Assembly (NCBI RefSeq): GCF_030929495.1
Contig: NZ_JAVFWN010000015.1
Span: 1 to 64,000 of the forward strand
Length of the DNA stretch: 64,000 bases
Direction of reading: 5' to 3'
From: Nocardioides sp. LHD-245
GTDB taxonomy: Bacteria > Actinomycetota > Actinomycetes > Propionibacteriales > Nocardioidaceae
Shown: positions 1-7,189 of the stretch, one piece after another
Layout of the letters: every line of letters starts with the position of its first letter
Numbering within the stretch: position 1 is the first letter of the stretch
Made by a program: the position numbers and the translations under genes
The notes under the pieces: model-generated
What the model saw: the letters and a program-made list of their open reading frames with translations, nothing else
What the model was told of the DNA's origin: nothing
The model's database searches: none

Positions 1-117
1 CTACGCGCCTACATCGAGGGCTGGAACAAGCGCGCCCACCCCTTCGTCTGGACCAAGACCGCAGACGAGATTCTCAAGAAGGCCAACCGTCCAACAACTT
101 CAAATCCGCGCCACTAG
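1..117 (+). CDS. IS630-family transposase, C-terminal fragment cut by window edge
   Basis: Only the last 38 codons lie in the window, in frame 1, ending at TAG 115-117. The visible residues contain the stretch W-N-K-R-A-H-P-F-V-W-T-K-T-A-D-E-I-L, which is the typical C-terminal signature of IS630/Tc1-type DDE transposases. Whether the upstream part is intact cannot be seen. The 118-284 stretch that follows holds no gene I can support and probably includes the right end of the element, but I could not identify a terminal repeat without the left end. Confidence 0.75.
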   Translation, partial: LRAYIEGWNKRAHPFVWTKTADEILKKANRPTTSNPRH

Positions 118-284
118 CTGGCGTGCCGTCGTCGGGTGCTTCTGCGGTGCAGCTGACACTGATCGTCGAGACACCGGCGGCAGGAATCGGTGGGTTCCAG
201 ATTAGGCACGTACCTCGCGGAAAAATATCCAGACTATGCTGAAGTGCTCGGAGTAAAGGTCGACTAGATGCAGAGGGTAGCCTG

Positions 285-671
285 TTGAGCGTCACTGTTG
301 CCCGGGTGGCGATCGACCTGGTCGCGGTTATTGCGCTCACGATCCTCGTCGTCAGGTCGGTTCCATTCTTGACCCGCAAGGCTCTGTGGTATGCGGTAGG
401 TGGCATCATCGCTCCCCTGGCCACTTATCTCTTCCTTAGTAGCGCAGGTTATCGAGGAACAATATCCTTGGATCTCGCATACGCAGCACTGGTGTTTGTC
501 GCCGGCGTGAAGTCGCGCGGTCAGATCTGGAAGTTCTTTCCTGCTGCCTACCGAAGTCGCCGGGCGCAACGGGATGGAGGACCCCGGGTGCAGATGGGCC
601 TCTGCGACTTGGCCCTCTTCCTGCTGGCCTTCCTTGCTTTGGAGCAGTTTGTTGGCCTAGGAGTCATCTAA
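285..671 (+). CDS. Small multi-pass membrane protein, unknown function
   Basis: A 128-residue ORF begins at TTG 285, eight bases after an AGAGGG ribosome-binding site; an in-frame stop lies at 240, so no longer form exists. Four hydrophobic segments can be seen at about residues 6-25, 35-53, 60-76 and 105-125, with an Arg-rich loop around residues 88-100. I do not recognise the family. Base composition is clearly less GC-rich than the genes downstream, and it sits next to an IS630 remnant, so it is probably accessory DNA. Two overlapping minus-strand ORFs in the same place have no family features and look like shadows. Confidence 0.5.
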   Translation: MSVTVARVAIDLVAVIALTILVVRSVPFLTRKALWYAVGGIIAPLATYLFLSSAGYRGTISLDLAYAALVFVAGVKSRGQIWKFFPAAYRSRRAQRDGGPRVQMGLCDLALFLLAFLALEQFVGLGVI

Positions 672-739
672 GCGAACCTCGCCAGGTCCGAAGCGAAGGT
701 TGAGCGATAGAACTCGTCGGTCAACTCCTCGGCCCATGG

Positions 740-765
740 AGATTTCTCCGAATATGAGAATTTCT
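740..765. promoter_or_regulatory. Imperfect inverted repeat upstream of TetR gene
   Basis: AGATTTCTC (740-748) and GAGAATTTCT (756-765) form an imperfect inverted repeat in an AT-rich pocket 42 bases before the TetR start at 807. Position and symmetry suit an autoregulatory TetR operator overlapping the promoter. No binding consensus is known to me for this regulator. Confidence 0.3.
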
Positions 766-806
766 GTCAACTTGTGAGGTGCCGCGCAACGTGGGAGGGT
801 CGCCGG

Positions 807-1385
807 GTGGCCCTGACCCTGCGTGAGCGCAACCGGATCCGGGTGCGCCGCGACATCCAGGACGCGGCCTGGACGCTGTTCGCCGAGCGGGGGTTCGCGG
901 CGGTCACGACCGAAGAGATCGCCGCGGCGGCGGGGGTCTCGACGAGCACCTACTTCCGCTATGTCGCGGCCAAGGAGGACCTGCTCCTCCAGCCGCTGCT
1001 CGTGAGCAGCGCGGAGATCGTCGCGACGTACGCCGCCCGCCCGGACGACGAGCCGGTCGCGCCGGCGTTGGCCGCGGTGATCCGTGAGCGGAGCGCGGAG
1101 GTGCCCGACGTGGAGCTGCGGCGCTGGCGGGCGGCGATGCGGACCGCGCCGGAGCTGGCCGCACGGGTCGTCCTGATCGCCGACGACGACCGCGCCGCGC
1201 TGGTCGCGCTCGCCGCCGGCCGGATGGGCGTGCCCGACGACGACGTCCGGGCGGGTGTGGCCGTCCAGGTCGTGCTCGCGGCGGCCGAGTACGCCTACCG
1301 TCGTTGGCTGGCTGCCGAGGATCAGTCGTTGCTGGCGTTGATCGACGCGGCGTTGGACGAGGTCGTGTCCGGCGCCTGGCGCTGA
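807..1385 (+). CDS. TetR/AcrR family transcriptional regulator
   Basis: A 192-residue one-component repressor. The N-terminal helix-turn-helix (about residues 12-58) reads like a standard TetR DNA-binding domain, with T-T-E-E-I-A-A-A-A-G-V-S-T-S-T-Y-F-R-Y. The C-terminal domain is all-helical and should bind an unknown ligand. I chose GTG 807 because a GGGAGG site lies at 793-798; an in-frame GTG at 774 has no such site. Its 3' end overlaps the convergent VOC gene by 64 bp. The target is not obvious; the inverted repeat at 740-765 suggests autoregulation. Confidence 0.9.
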   Translation: MALTLRERNRIRVRRDIQDAAWTLFAERGFAAVTTEEIAAAAGVSTSTYFRYVAAKEDLLLQPLLVSSAEIVATYAARPDDEPVAPALAAVIRERSAEVPDVELRRWRAAMRTAPELAARVVLIADDDRAALVALAAGRMGVPDDDVRAGVAVQVVLAAAEYAYRRWLAAEDQSLLALIDAALDEVVSGAWR

Positions 1386-1999
1386 GCCGGGAGCGCGGGC
1401 TCCCAGGCGAAGCCGTCGGGGTCGCTCGCGGCGGCACCGCCGTCGGACAGGGTGATCCGGTGCGAGCCGCTGCCCTCCATCGCGACGCCGGCGTCCTTGG
1501 CCAGTGCCTTGCGGCTGAGCAGGCCGAGGGTCACCGCACCCCCGCCGGGCTCGAACTCGACGTACTTCTTGCCGAAGCTCTTCGCGACGCCGAAGCCGCG
1601 CTCGACGTAGAAGCGCTTGCTCGCCGCCACGTCGTCCGCGCCGAGGAGCAGCACGATGCTCTCGATCTCCCGGGTGACCGGACGGGTGTTCTTCTTCGAC
1701 GAGCTGACCACCTTCCAGATCGCGCCGTCGGGTGCGCGGAGTACGCCGCCGTAGCCCCAGAGGGACTTGGTGACCGGCTTGATCGTGGTCGCGCCGGCGT
1801 CCAGGGCGCTCGCGACCAGCCCGTCGACGTCGGCCGGCTGGGCCATGGTCAGCGAGATGTGGAAGCCGCGGAAGCCGTCGGTCGGCGACTGGCCGGCGCG
1901 GAAGGCGAGAGGGAGGTCCGGCCCGAAGGCGCGGGCGTAGAAGTCGCGGGCGGCGGCCGGGTCGGCCACCTCGAGGGTGAGGGTGTCGATGGAGTTCAT
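1322..1999 (-). CDS. VOC (glyoxalase/bleomycin-resistance fold) family protein
   Basis: A 225-residue protein with two VOC beta-alpha-beta-beta-beta modules, about residues 3-95 and 112-205, separated by a linker rich in charged residues. Such proteins bind a divalent metal and act as lyases, dioxygenases or antibiotic-sequestering proteins; the substrate cannot be read from the sequence. The start ATG at 1999 has no Shine-Dalgarno but TAGCGT lies 7 bases upstream (2007-2012 complement), suggesting a leaderless mRNA. The last roughly 20 residues are low-complexity (Ser/Asn/Ala-rich) and are encoded antisense to the end of the TetR gene, so this tail may have arisen by loss of an earlier stop codon. 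Confidence 0.85.
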   Translation of the reverse strand: MNSIDTLTLEVADPAAARDFYARAFGPDLPLAFRAGQSPTDGFRGFHISLTMAQPADVDGLVASALDAGATTIKPVTKSLWGYGGVLRAPDGAIWKVVSSSKKNTRPVTREIESIVLLLGADDVAASKRFYVERGFGVAKSFGKKYVEFEPGGGAVTLGLLSRKALAKDAGVAMEGSGSHRITLSDGGAAASDPDGFAWEPALPAQRQAPDTTSSNAASINASND

Positions 2000-2089
2000 G
2001 CCCCCGACGCTAGGCCTGCCGGCACCCCGCTGCTTCTCGATTCCTGACGACCTCCCGGAAGGGCCGGCGGGAAGGACCGTCCGGGCGGG

Positions 2090-2962
2090 TCAGGCCGGGA
2101 GGTCGTAGGCCGTGCGGGCGTTGTCCGCGAAGAACCGGGCGCCCTCCGCGGCGCTCGCCAGCTCGCCGACCAGCGGCACGATCGCGGCCAGCAGGTCCGG
2201 GTGCCGGACCCGACGGGCGTCGATCGGCATGTTCGAGCCGAAGAGGAGCCGGTCCCAGCCCCACGCCGCGACGGCGCCCTCCAGCCAGGGCCGGAGGGTC
2301 GCGCCGGTGACACTCGGCAGCACCATGCCGAGACCGGAGAACTTGCACACCCAGTCGGTCCCCTCGGCCGCAATCCGCATCGCGTCCCGCCAGGTGGCGT
2401 GCCCGCCGGGGCTGAGATCCTGCGGCGAGCCGAGGTGCTCCAGCACGACCCGCAGGCCGGGCCGCGCGGCCAGGACCGACCCCCAGGCGGGCAGTGATCC
2501 GGGAGTGGCGACCAGGTCGAAGACCAGCCCGCGCTCGGCCAGCCAGTCCAGGATCGGCGCGGTGGCGGGGGCGTCCGGCTCGAGTCCGGGGAAGACCCGG
2601 ATCCCGCGGAGGTGGTCGTACGCCGCCTGCCGGTCCAGGTGCGCGACGAGCTCCGCGGCGGGGAGATCCGGGTCGACCGTGCCGATCGAGACGATCGGCA
2701 CGGGAGCGGTGTCGAGCTCCGCGGCCAGCCAGCGCGCCTCGTCGAGATAGGCGTGCGGTGCCGAGCTCGCCGCCACGTGCACTAGGCCGGCCAGGGTGAC
2801 CGTCGGGTGATGCCCGGCGAAGTCGGCGTACCGGTGCCGCTCGAGCAGCCACGGACTCGCCGTCGCCTCGGCGAAGGCGTGCAGGCGCGGGTACCAGGGG
2901 TTCGCGGCCGGATCCCAGAGGTGGGCGTGGGCGTCGACGATCGTCGGCCGGGAGGTGCTCAT
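2090..2962 (-). CDS. Amidohydrolase-family metal-dependent hydrolase
   Basis: A 290-residue TIM-barrel protein of the amidohydrolase-2 family, the group that includes 2-pyrone-4,6-dicarboxylate lactonase and sugar-lactone lactonases. The N-terminal V-D-A-H-A-H-L-W (residues 9-16) supplies the HxH metal ligands, G-I-R-V-F-P and L-E-H-L-G mark later strands, and L-L-F-G-S-N-M-P near residue 240 carries the region of the usual terminal Asp or Ser. The likely reaction is hydrolysis of a lactone or cyclic amide, but the substrate is unknown. The ATG start is preceded by a CGGAG site. It is transcribed alone; the upstream 300 bp hold only repeats (see 3058-3265). Confidence 0.85.
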   Translation of the reverse strand: MSTSRPTIVDAHAHLWDPAANPWYPRLHAFAEATASPWLLERHRYADFAGHHPTVTLAGLVHVAASSAPHAYLDEARWLAAELDTAPVPIVSIGTVDPDLPAAELVAHLDRQAAYDHLRGIRVFPGLEPDAPATAPILDWLAERGLVFDLVATPGSLPAWGSVLAARPGLRVVLEHLGSPQDLSPGGHATWRDAMRIAAEGTDWVCKFSGLGMVLPSVTGATLRPWLEGAVAAWGWDRLLFGSNMPIDARRVRHPDLLAAIVPLVGELASAAEGARFFADNARTAYDLPA

Positions 2963-3057
2963 GGGGGTCTCCGTGGGTCGGGGCGGCCGGGCGGCGCGGG
3001 TCGTCCGGTGCCGCTGTCCGGTGTCGGAGGACTTGCTATCACGCGTCCGGACGACGA

Positions 3058-3089
3058 CGGTCCCGGCCGCCGAGGGGCGACCGGGACCG
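3058..3089. terminator. GC-rich hairpin downstream of copA
   Basis: CGGTCCCGG (3058-3066) pairs perfectly with CCGGGACCG (3081-3089) around a 14-base loop. It lies in the non-coding stretch after the copper operon. There is no T-tract, so its use as a transcription terminator is only an inference from position. Confidence 0.35.
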
Positions 3090-3104
3090 TGGGCTCCGCT
3101 GCTT

Positions 3105-3265
3105 AGCCTCGATCCGTGGAAGGCCGCCTACTACGCGGCTCCACAGCGGCGTGCTGGCGGCGTTGCAGCCGCTCAACAGTGCAACCAGACTGCCCTCGCG
3201 TCTGCGCCTTGCCATCACACCCCTGTGGTGCCGCTCGCTACGGCGCCCTTCCACGGATCCAGGCT
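3105..3265. repeat. 161-bp element bounded by inverted repeats (MITE-like or large hairpin)
   Basis: AGCCTCGATCCGTGGAAGG (3105-3123) and CCTTCCACGGATCCAGGCT (3247-3265) are inverted repeats of 19 bp with one mismatch, extendable inward to 24 bp with two. The right arm touches the copA stop codon. The roughly 120-bp interior has no ORF but several smaller inverted repeats (for example GTTGCA/TGCAAC). No clear target-site duplication was seen. It fills most of the 302-bp gap between the amidohydrolase and copA; the rest of the gap holds nothing but the hairpin at 3058-3089. Confidence 0.55.
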
Positions 3266-5559
3266 CAGGCGGCGGTGGCCCTGAACCTGCGCAGCCGCAG
3301 GCTGTTGGACACCACGAACACCGACGAGAACGCCATCGCGGCACCGGCCAGCATCGGGTTGAGCAGTCCGGCGGCGGCCAGCGGCAGGGCGGCGACGTTG
3401 TAGGCGAAGGCCCAGAACAGGTTGCCCTTGATCGTGGCCAGGGTCCGGCGGGAGAGCCGGATCGCGTCGACCGCGACCTGCAGGTCGCCGCGGACCAGGG
3501 TGAGATCGCTGGCCTCGATGGCCACGTCGGTGCCGGTGCCCATGGCCAGGCCGAGGTCGGCCTGGGCGAGCGCGGCGGCGTCGTTGACGCCGTCGCCGAC
3601 CATGGCGACGACCTTGCCCTCGCCCTGCAGCCGCTTGACGACGTCGACCTTGTCGGCCGGCAGTACGTCGGCGATGACGTCGACCTCGTCGATGCCGACC
3701 TCGGCGGCGACGGTCCGGGCCACGACGGCGTTGTCACCGGTCAGCAGGACCGGCCGCAGGCCGAGCTCGCGCAGCTGGGCGATGGCGGTGGCCGAGGTCG
3801 GCTTGATCGCGTCCGCGACCACGACCACCCCGCGGGCCCGCCCGTCCCAGCCCACCGCGACCGCCGTACCGCCGGTGCGCTGGGCGTCCTCGAGCGCCGA
3901 GGTCAGTTCGGGGGAGAGGTGCTGGGACCACTCCTCCAGCAGCCGCGGTCGCCCGACCAGGACGGCGTGGCTCGCCCCCTCCGCCGGATCCGTGCCGTCG
4001 AGCAGGACGCCCTGGACTCCGAGCCCCTCGACGTTGGCGAAGTCCTCGACCGCCGGCAGGTCGCCGTGCTGCTCGCGCGCGGCGTCGGCGATGGCCCGGG
4101 CGATCGGGTGCTCGGAGGCGTCCTCGAGCGCGCCGGCGTACCGCAGGACCTCGGCGGCGTCCTCGCCCTCGCCCGCGATCACGTCGCGCAGCGTCATCTT
4201 GCCGGTGGTGACCGTGCCGGTCTTGTCCAGCACGACGGTGTCGACCGACCGGGTCGACTCCAGCACCTCGGGCCCCTTGATCAGGATGCCGAGCTGGGCG
4301 CCGCGTCCGGTGCCGACCATGAGGGCGGTCGGCGTGGCGAGGCCCAGGGCGCACGGGCAGGCGATGATGAGGACGGCGACCGCGGCCGTGAACGCCGCCG
4401 CGAGGCCGTTGCCCGTGCCGAGCCAGAAGCCGAGGGTGCCGGCCGCGAGCACGATGACGATCGGCACGAAGATGCCGGAGATCCGGTCGGCCAGGCGCTG
4501 GACCTGGGCCTTGCCGTTCTGGGCGTCCTCGACCAGGCGCGCCATCTGGGCGAGCTGGGTGTCGCCGCCGACCCGCGTGGCGCGGACGACCAGCCGGCCG
4601 CCCGCGTTGACGGTCGCGCCGACCACCGGGTCGCCCTCGCCGACCTCGACCGGCACCGACTCGCCAGTGAGCATCGAGGCGTCGACCGCGGAGCTGCCGC
4701 GCTCGACGACGCCGTCGGTCGCGATCTTCTCTCCCGGCCGTACGACGAAGAGGTCGTCCACCGCGAGCTGCTCGACCGGCACCTTGGTCTCGGTGACGCC
4801 GTCGGGCCCGAGGACCGCGACCTCCTTGGCGCCGAGCTCGAGCAGCGCCTTGAGCGCCGCGCCCGCCCGCCGCTTCGAGCGTTGCTCGAAGTAGCGGCCG
4901 GCCAGGATGAACGTCGTGACGCCCGCGGCGGCCTCGAGGTAGATGTTGCCGCTGCCGTCGCTGCGCTCGATGGTGAGCTCGAACGGGTGGGTCATGCCGG
5001 TCACGCCGGCGGTGCCCCAGAACAGCGCGTAGAGCGACCAGCCGAGCGCGGCGAGCGTGCCGAGCGAGATCAGCGTGTCCATGGTGGACGTGCCGTGACG
5101 CAGGTTGGTCCACGCCGCCTTGTGGAACGGCCAGGCCCCCCACACCACGACCGGCGCGGCCAGCGTCAGCGAGAGCCACTGCCAGTTGTCGAACTGCAGC
5201 GCCGGCGCCATCGCCATCGCGATGACCGGCACCGAGAGGACTGCCGAGACGACCAGGCGGTTGCGCAGCGGCGCGATCGGGTCGGCCTCGTCACCGGCGC
5301 CGTCCGCACCGCCCTCGGCGGACGGCGGCTTGGGCAGCGCGGCGCCGTAGCCGGCCGCCTCGACCGCCGCGACGAGCGCGTCGGTCGAGACGCCCTCGGC
5401 GTAGGAGACCTTCGCCTTCTCGGTCGCGTAGTTGACCGTCGCGGTGACGCCGTCGAGCTTGTTGAGCTTGCGCTCGATCCGGTTGGCGCAGGAGGCGCAG
5501 GTCATCCCGGTGAGAGCGAGCTCGACCTGCTGCTGGGTGGGGTCAGTGTGCGTGTCCAC
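3265..5559 (-). CDS. copA: Copper-translocating P1B-type ATPase
   Basis: A 764-residue P1B ATPase that exports Cu(I) across the cytoplasmic membrane. Seen in order: one N-terminal heavy-metal-associated domain with G-M-T-C-A-S-C (Cys21, Cys24), the actuator T-G-E-S (about residue 298), the membrane C-P-C metal motif (about 401), the phosphorylation motif D-K-T-G-T (about 443), E-H-P-I and G-D-G-V-N-D (about 656). GTG 5559 is chosen because GGAGAG precedes it and the HMA domain follows directly; the frame is open further upstream but that part is a shadow of the next gene. It overlaps the upstream gene by 17 bp and is last in the csoR-copZ operon, so CsoR derepression by copper is expected. 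Confidence 0.95.
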   Translation of the reverse strand: MDTHTDPTQQQVELALTGMTCASCANRIERKLNKLDGVTATVNYATEKAKVSYAEGVSTDALVAAVEAAGYGAALPKPPSAEGGADGAGDEADPIAPLRNRLVVSAVLSVPVIAMAMAPALQFDNWQWLSLTLAAPVVVWGAWPFHKAAWTNLRHGTSTMDTLISLGTLAALGWSLYALFWGTAGVTGMTHPFELTIERSDGSGNIYLEAAAGVTTFILAGRYFEQRSKRRAGAALKALLELGAKEVAVLGPDGVTETKVPVEQLAVDDLFVVRPGEKIATDGVVERGSSAVDASMLTGESVPVEVGEGDPVVGATVNAGGRLVVRATRVGGDTQLAQMARLVEDAQNGKAQVQRLADRISGIFVPIVIVLAAGTLGFWLGTGNGLAAAFTAAVAVLIIACPCALGLATPTALMVGTGRGAQLGILIKGPEVLESTRSVDTVVLDKTGTVTTGKMTLRDVIAGEGEDAAEVLRYAGALEDASEHPIARAIADAAREQHGDLPAVEDFANVEGLGVQGVLLDGTDPAEGASHAVLVGRPRLLEEWSQHLSPELTSALEDAQRTGGTAVAVGWDGRARGVVVVADAIKPTSATAIAQLRELGLRPVLLTGDNAVVARTVAAEVGIDEVDVIADVLPADKVDVVKRLQGEGKVVAMVGDGVNDAAALAQADLGLAMGTGTDVAIEASDLTLVRGDLQVAVDAIRLSRRTLATIKGNLFWAFAYNVAALPLAAAGLLNPMLAGAAMAFSSVFVVSNSLRLRRFRATAA

Positions 5560-6490
5560 TGCTCTCTCCGTGCTCCTGGGGCTTGCTCTCCCCCGTGCCA
5601 CCGGCGGTGACGGTGAACGCCGCGGTGCGGACGACGCCGTCGTGCTGGAAGTCGAGGTAGAGGTGGTAGGTCCCGGCGCTCGGGACCGCGGTGTGGAAGA
5701 CGACGTCGGGACCGGGCTCCGTCGTACCGTCGCCGGGCTCGCCGTCCGGGTGGACGTGGAGGTAGGCGAGGTCGCCGGAGCGCAGCGCGACCAGGTGGCC
5801 GTAGGCGCCGAGGTAGGGCTGCAGGTCGGTGACCGGCTTCCCGTCCCTGCTGACGCTGAGCGTGAGCTTGGCGTCCGCGCCGGCGTCCAGGTCGCCGTCG
5901 AGGGTGACCTCGTAGCCGTCGACGGTCGCGGTGCGACTCTCCTGCGCCGGCGGCGCGGCCTCGTAGCTGCCGTCGACCGCGAGGTCGGTGCCCAGCGTGA
6001 GCGCCTCGCCGTCGGTGGCCTTGAAGTCCGCGAACAGCCGCCACGTGCCGGGCGTGAGCGCCAGGTCGACCGACCAGGTGCCACCGCTCAGGGTGGGGTG
6101 GACGTGCTGGAAGCCGCTGAAGTCGCGGCGCACGGCGATCAGGTGGAGCTGCTTCTCGTGCTGCACGTCGTACGACGTCACGGGGGCGCCGTCGGGGCCG
6201 CTGATGCTGAAGCTCACCGGAACCGCGTCACCCGGGTTGGCCCGGGCCCGGTCGAGGGTGAGGGTGTAGCCGTCCTGCGATGTCATGAGTCCTCCTGGGA
6301 GCTCGGTCTCCGTCTCGGCGGAGTCCGGCGAGGCGTCGCCCGCGGGGGCGGCGTCGGCGTGGGTGTCGTGGCCGGGCGAGTCGGCGTCGCTGGCGGCGAC
6401 GGGTCCGACCGCCCGACCCACGAGAAGGGCGATGCCGAACACCACGGCCGCGACGACGCCGAAGCCGGCGAGCCGCGTCGGGGTGTTCAT
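5543..6490 (-). CDS. Secreted or membrane-anchored His-rich protein of the copper operon
   Basis: A 315-residue exported protein with an N-terminal hydrophobic anchor (about residues 7-33), an Asp/Ala/His-rich linker, and two repeated beta-sandwich-like modules (about 70-170 and 185-295). Each module has a matching motif, H-L-I-A-V-R...H-V-H-P and H-L-V-A-L-R...H-V-H-P, and the C-terminus ends G-H-A-H. These His clusters suggest extracytoplasmic copper binding, which is an inference. The gene lies between copZ (ATGA overlap at 6487-6490) and copA (17-bp overlap), so it is translationally coupled in the operon. No precise family name is certain to me. Confidence 0.8.
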   Translation of the reverse strand: MNTPTRLAGFGVVAAVVFGIALLVGRAVGPVAASDADSPGHDTHADAAPAGDASPDSAETETELPGGLMTSQDGYTLTLDRARANPGDAVPVSFSISGPDGAPVTSYDVQHEKQLHLIAVRRDFSGFQHVHPTLSGGTWSVDLALTPGTWRLFADFKATDGEALTLGTDLAVDGSYEAAPPAQESRTATVDGYEVTLDGDLDAGADAKLTLSVSRDGKPVTDLQPYLGAYGHLVALRSGDLAYLHVHPDGEPGDGTTEPGPDVVFHTAVPSAGTYHLYLDFQHDGVVRTAAFTVTAGGTGESKPQEHGESSGHAH

Positions 6491-6705
6491 GCGAGCTGGT
6501 AGCCGGCCTCCTCGACGGCCGCCTTCACGGCGGACTCGTCGAGGGGAGCGGCGCTGAGGATGGTGACCGCACCGGAGGGCAGGTCGACCGTGACGTCCTG
6601 GACGCCCGCGATCTCCTGCACCTCCTCGGTGACGGAGGCGACGCAGTGGCCGCAGGTCATCCCGGTGACGGTGAAGGTCTGGGTGGTGGGGGCGGGAGTG
6701 GTCAT
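6487..6705 (-). CDS. copZ: Copper chaperone, HMA domain
   Basis: A 72-residue single heavy-metal-associated domain with G-M-T-C-G-H-C near residues 15-21, the two Cys binding Cu(I). Known CopZ proteins deliver copper to the CopA ATPase. Length is normal for the family. The gene starts 28 bp after csoR and its stop overlaps the next start (ATGA), so all four genes are one transcript. A Glu/Ala-rich C-terminal helix completes the ferredoxin-like fold. Confidence 0.93.
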   Translation of the reverse strand: MTTPAPTTQTFTVTGMTCGHCVASVTEEVQEIAGVQDVTVDLPSGAVTILSAAPLDESAVKAAVEEAGYQLA

Positions 6706-6732
6706 CGGTCTTCCTTTTCGTTGGAGAGTCGG

Positions 6733-7050
6733 TCAGGAACGGACCAGGCGGGCGATGGCGTCGGAGGCCTCCTTGAGCTTGATCGCGGCCTCCTCACCCC
6801 CCTCTTGGGCGGCGTTCACGACGCAGTGCGCCATGTGCTCGTCGAGCAGGCCGAGGGCGACGGACTGGAGGGCCTTCGTCATGGCGGAGACCTGGGTGAG
6901 GATGTCGATGCAGTACTGCTCCTCCTCGACCATCCGCTGCAGCCCCCGAGCCTGGCCCTCGATGCGGCGCAGCCGCTTGAGGTAGTCGTCCTTGGTGCGA
7001 TTGGCGATGTAGCTGTGCTGGTGCTCCGCGCCGGATCCGGTGTGTGCCAT
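6733..7050 (-). CDS. csoR: CsoR-family copper-sensing repressor
   Basis: A 105-residue all-helical DUF156 repressor. The copper ligands of the family are present as Cys47, His72 and Cys76 (Q-Y-C, D-E-H-M-A-H-C), matching the C-H-C set of Mycobacterium CsoR, so Cu(I) rather than formaldehyde or persulfide is the likely signal. It has a His-containing N-terminal tail. It is first in the minus-strand operon; two near-identical 17-bp operators lie upstream (7094-7110 and 7142-7158), the first overlapping a TATCCT -10 candidate for this gene, consistent with autorepression. Confidence 0.95.
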   Translation of the reverse strand: MAHTGSGAEHQHSYIANRTKDDYLKRLRRIEGQARGLQRMVEEEQYCIDILTQVSAMTKALQSVALGLLDEHMAHCVVNAAQEGGEEAAIKLKEASDAIARLVRS

Positions 7051-7093
7051 GGCTCTGTCCTTCGTGTGCTGGGGTTCGACCTGCCTGAACAGG

Positions 7094-7110
7094 ATACCCC
7101 CCTGCGGTAT
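7094..7110. promoter_or_regulatory. CsoR operator 1
   Basis: ATACCCCCCTGCGGTAT fits the pseudo-palindromic TACCC...GGGTA type operator known for CsoR. It overlaps TATCCT (minus strand, 7091-7096), a likely -10 for csoR-copZ-copA, so CsoR binding should block that promoter. Confidence 0.75.
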
Positions 7111-7141
7111 TCCGTGGTAGCGTCCTGACTCGCCTCAAACC

Positions 7142-7158
7142 ATACCCCCCTAGGGTAT
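7142..7158. promoter_or_regulatory. CsoR operator 2, in front of the MFS gene
   Basis: ATACCCCCCTAGGGTAT differs from operator 1 at only two positions and is a better palindrome. It overlaps TATGAA (7155-7160), a possible -10 for the divergent MFS gene that begins at 7190. The two operators are centred 48 bp apart. Confidence 0.75.
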
Positions 7159-7189
7159 GAAGTCAAGTCGGAAGAAGGAGAGACCTCAG

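Noticed and set aside
3151..5610. 819-residue plus-strand ORF opposite copA, and a 490-residue one at 3422-4894
   Set aside because: Both are antisense shadows of the copA gene created by high third-position GC; they are Arg/Asp/Gly-rich with no domain, while the minus strand has all P-type ATPase motifs.
5559..6084. N-terminal extension of copA to residue count 939
   Set aside because: The extension is an out-of-frame reading of the His-rich protein gene; the HMA domain begins right after GTG 5559, which has a ribosome-binding site.
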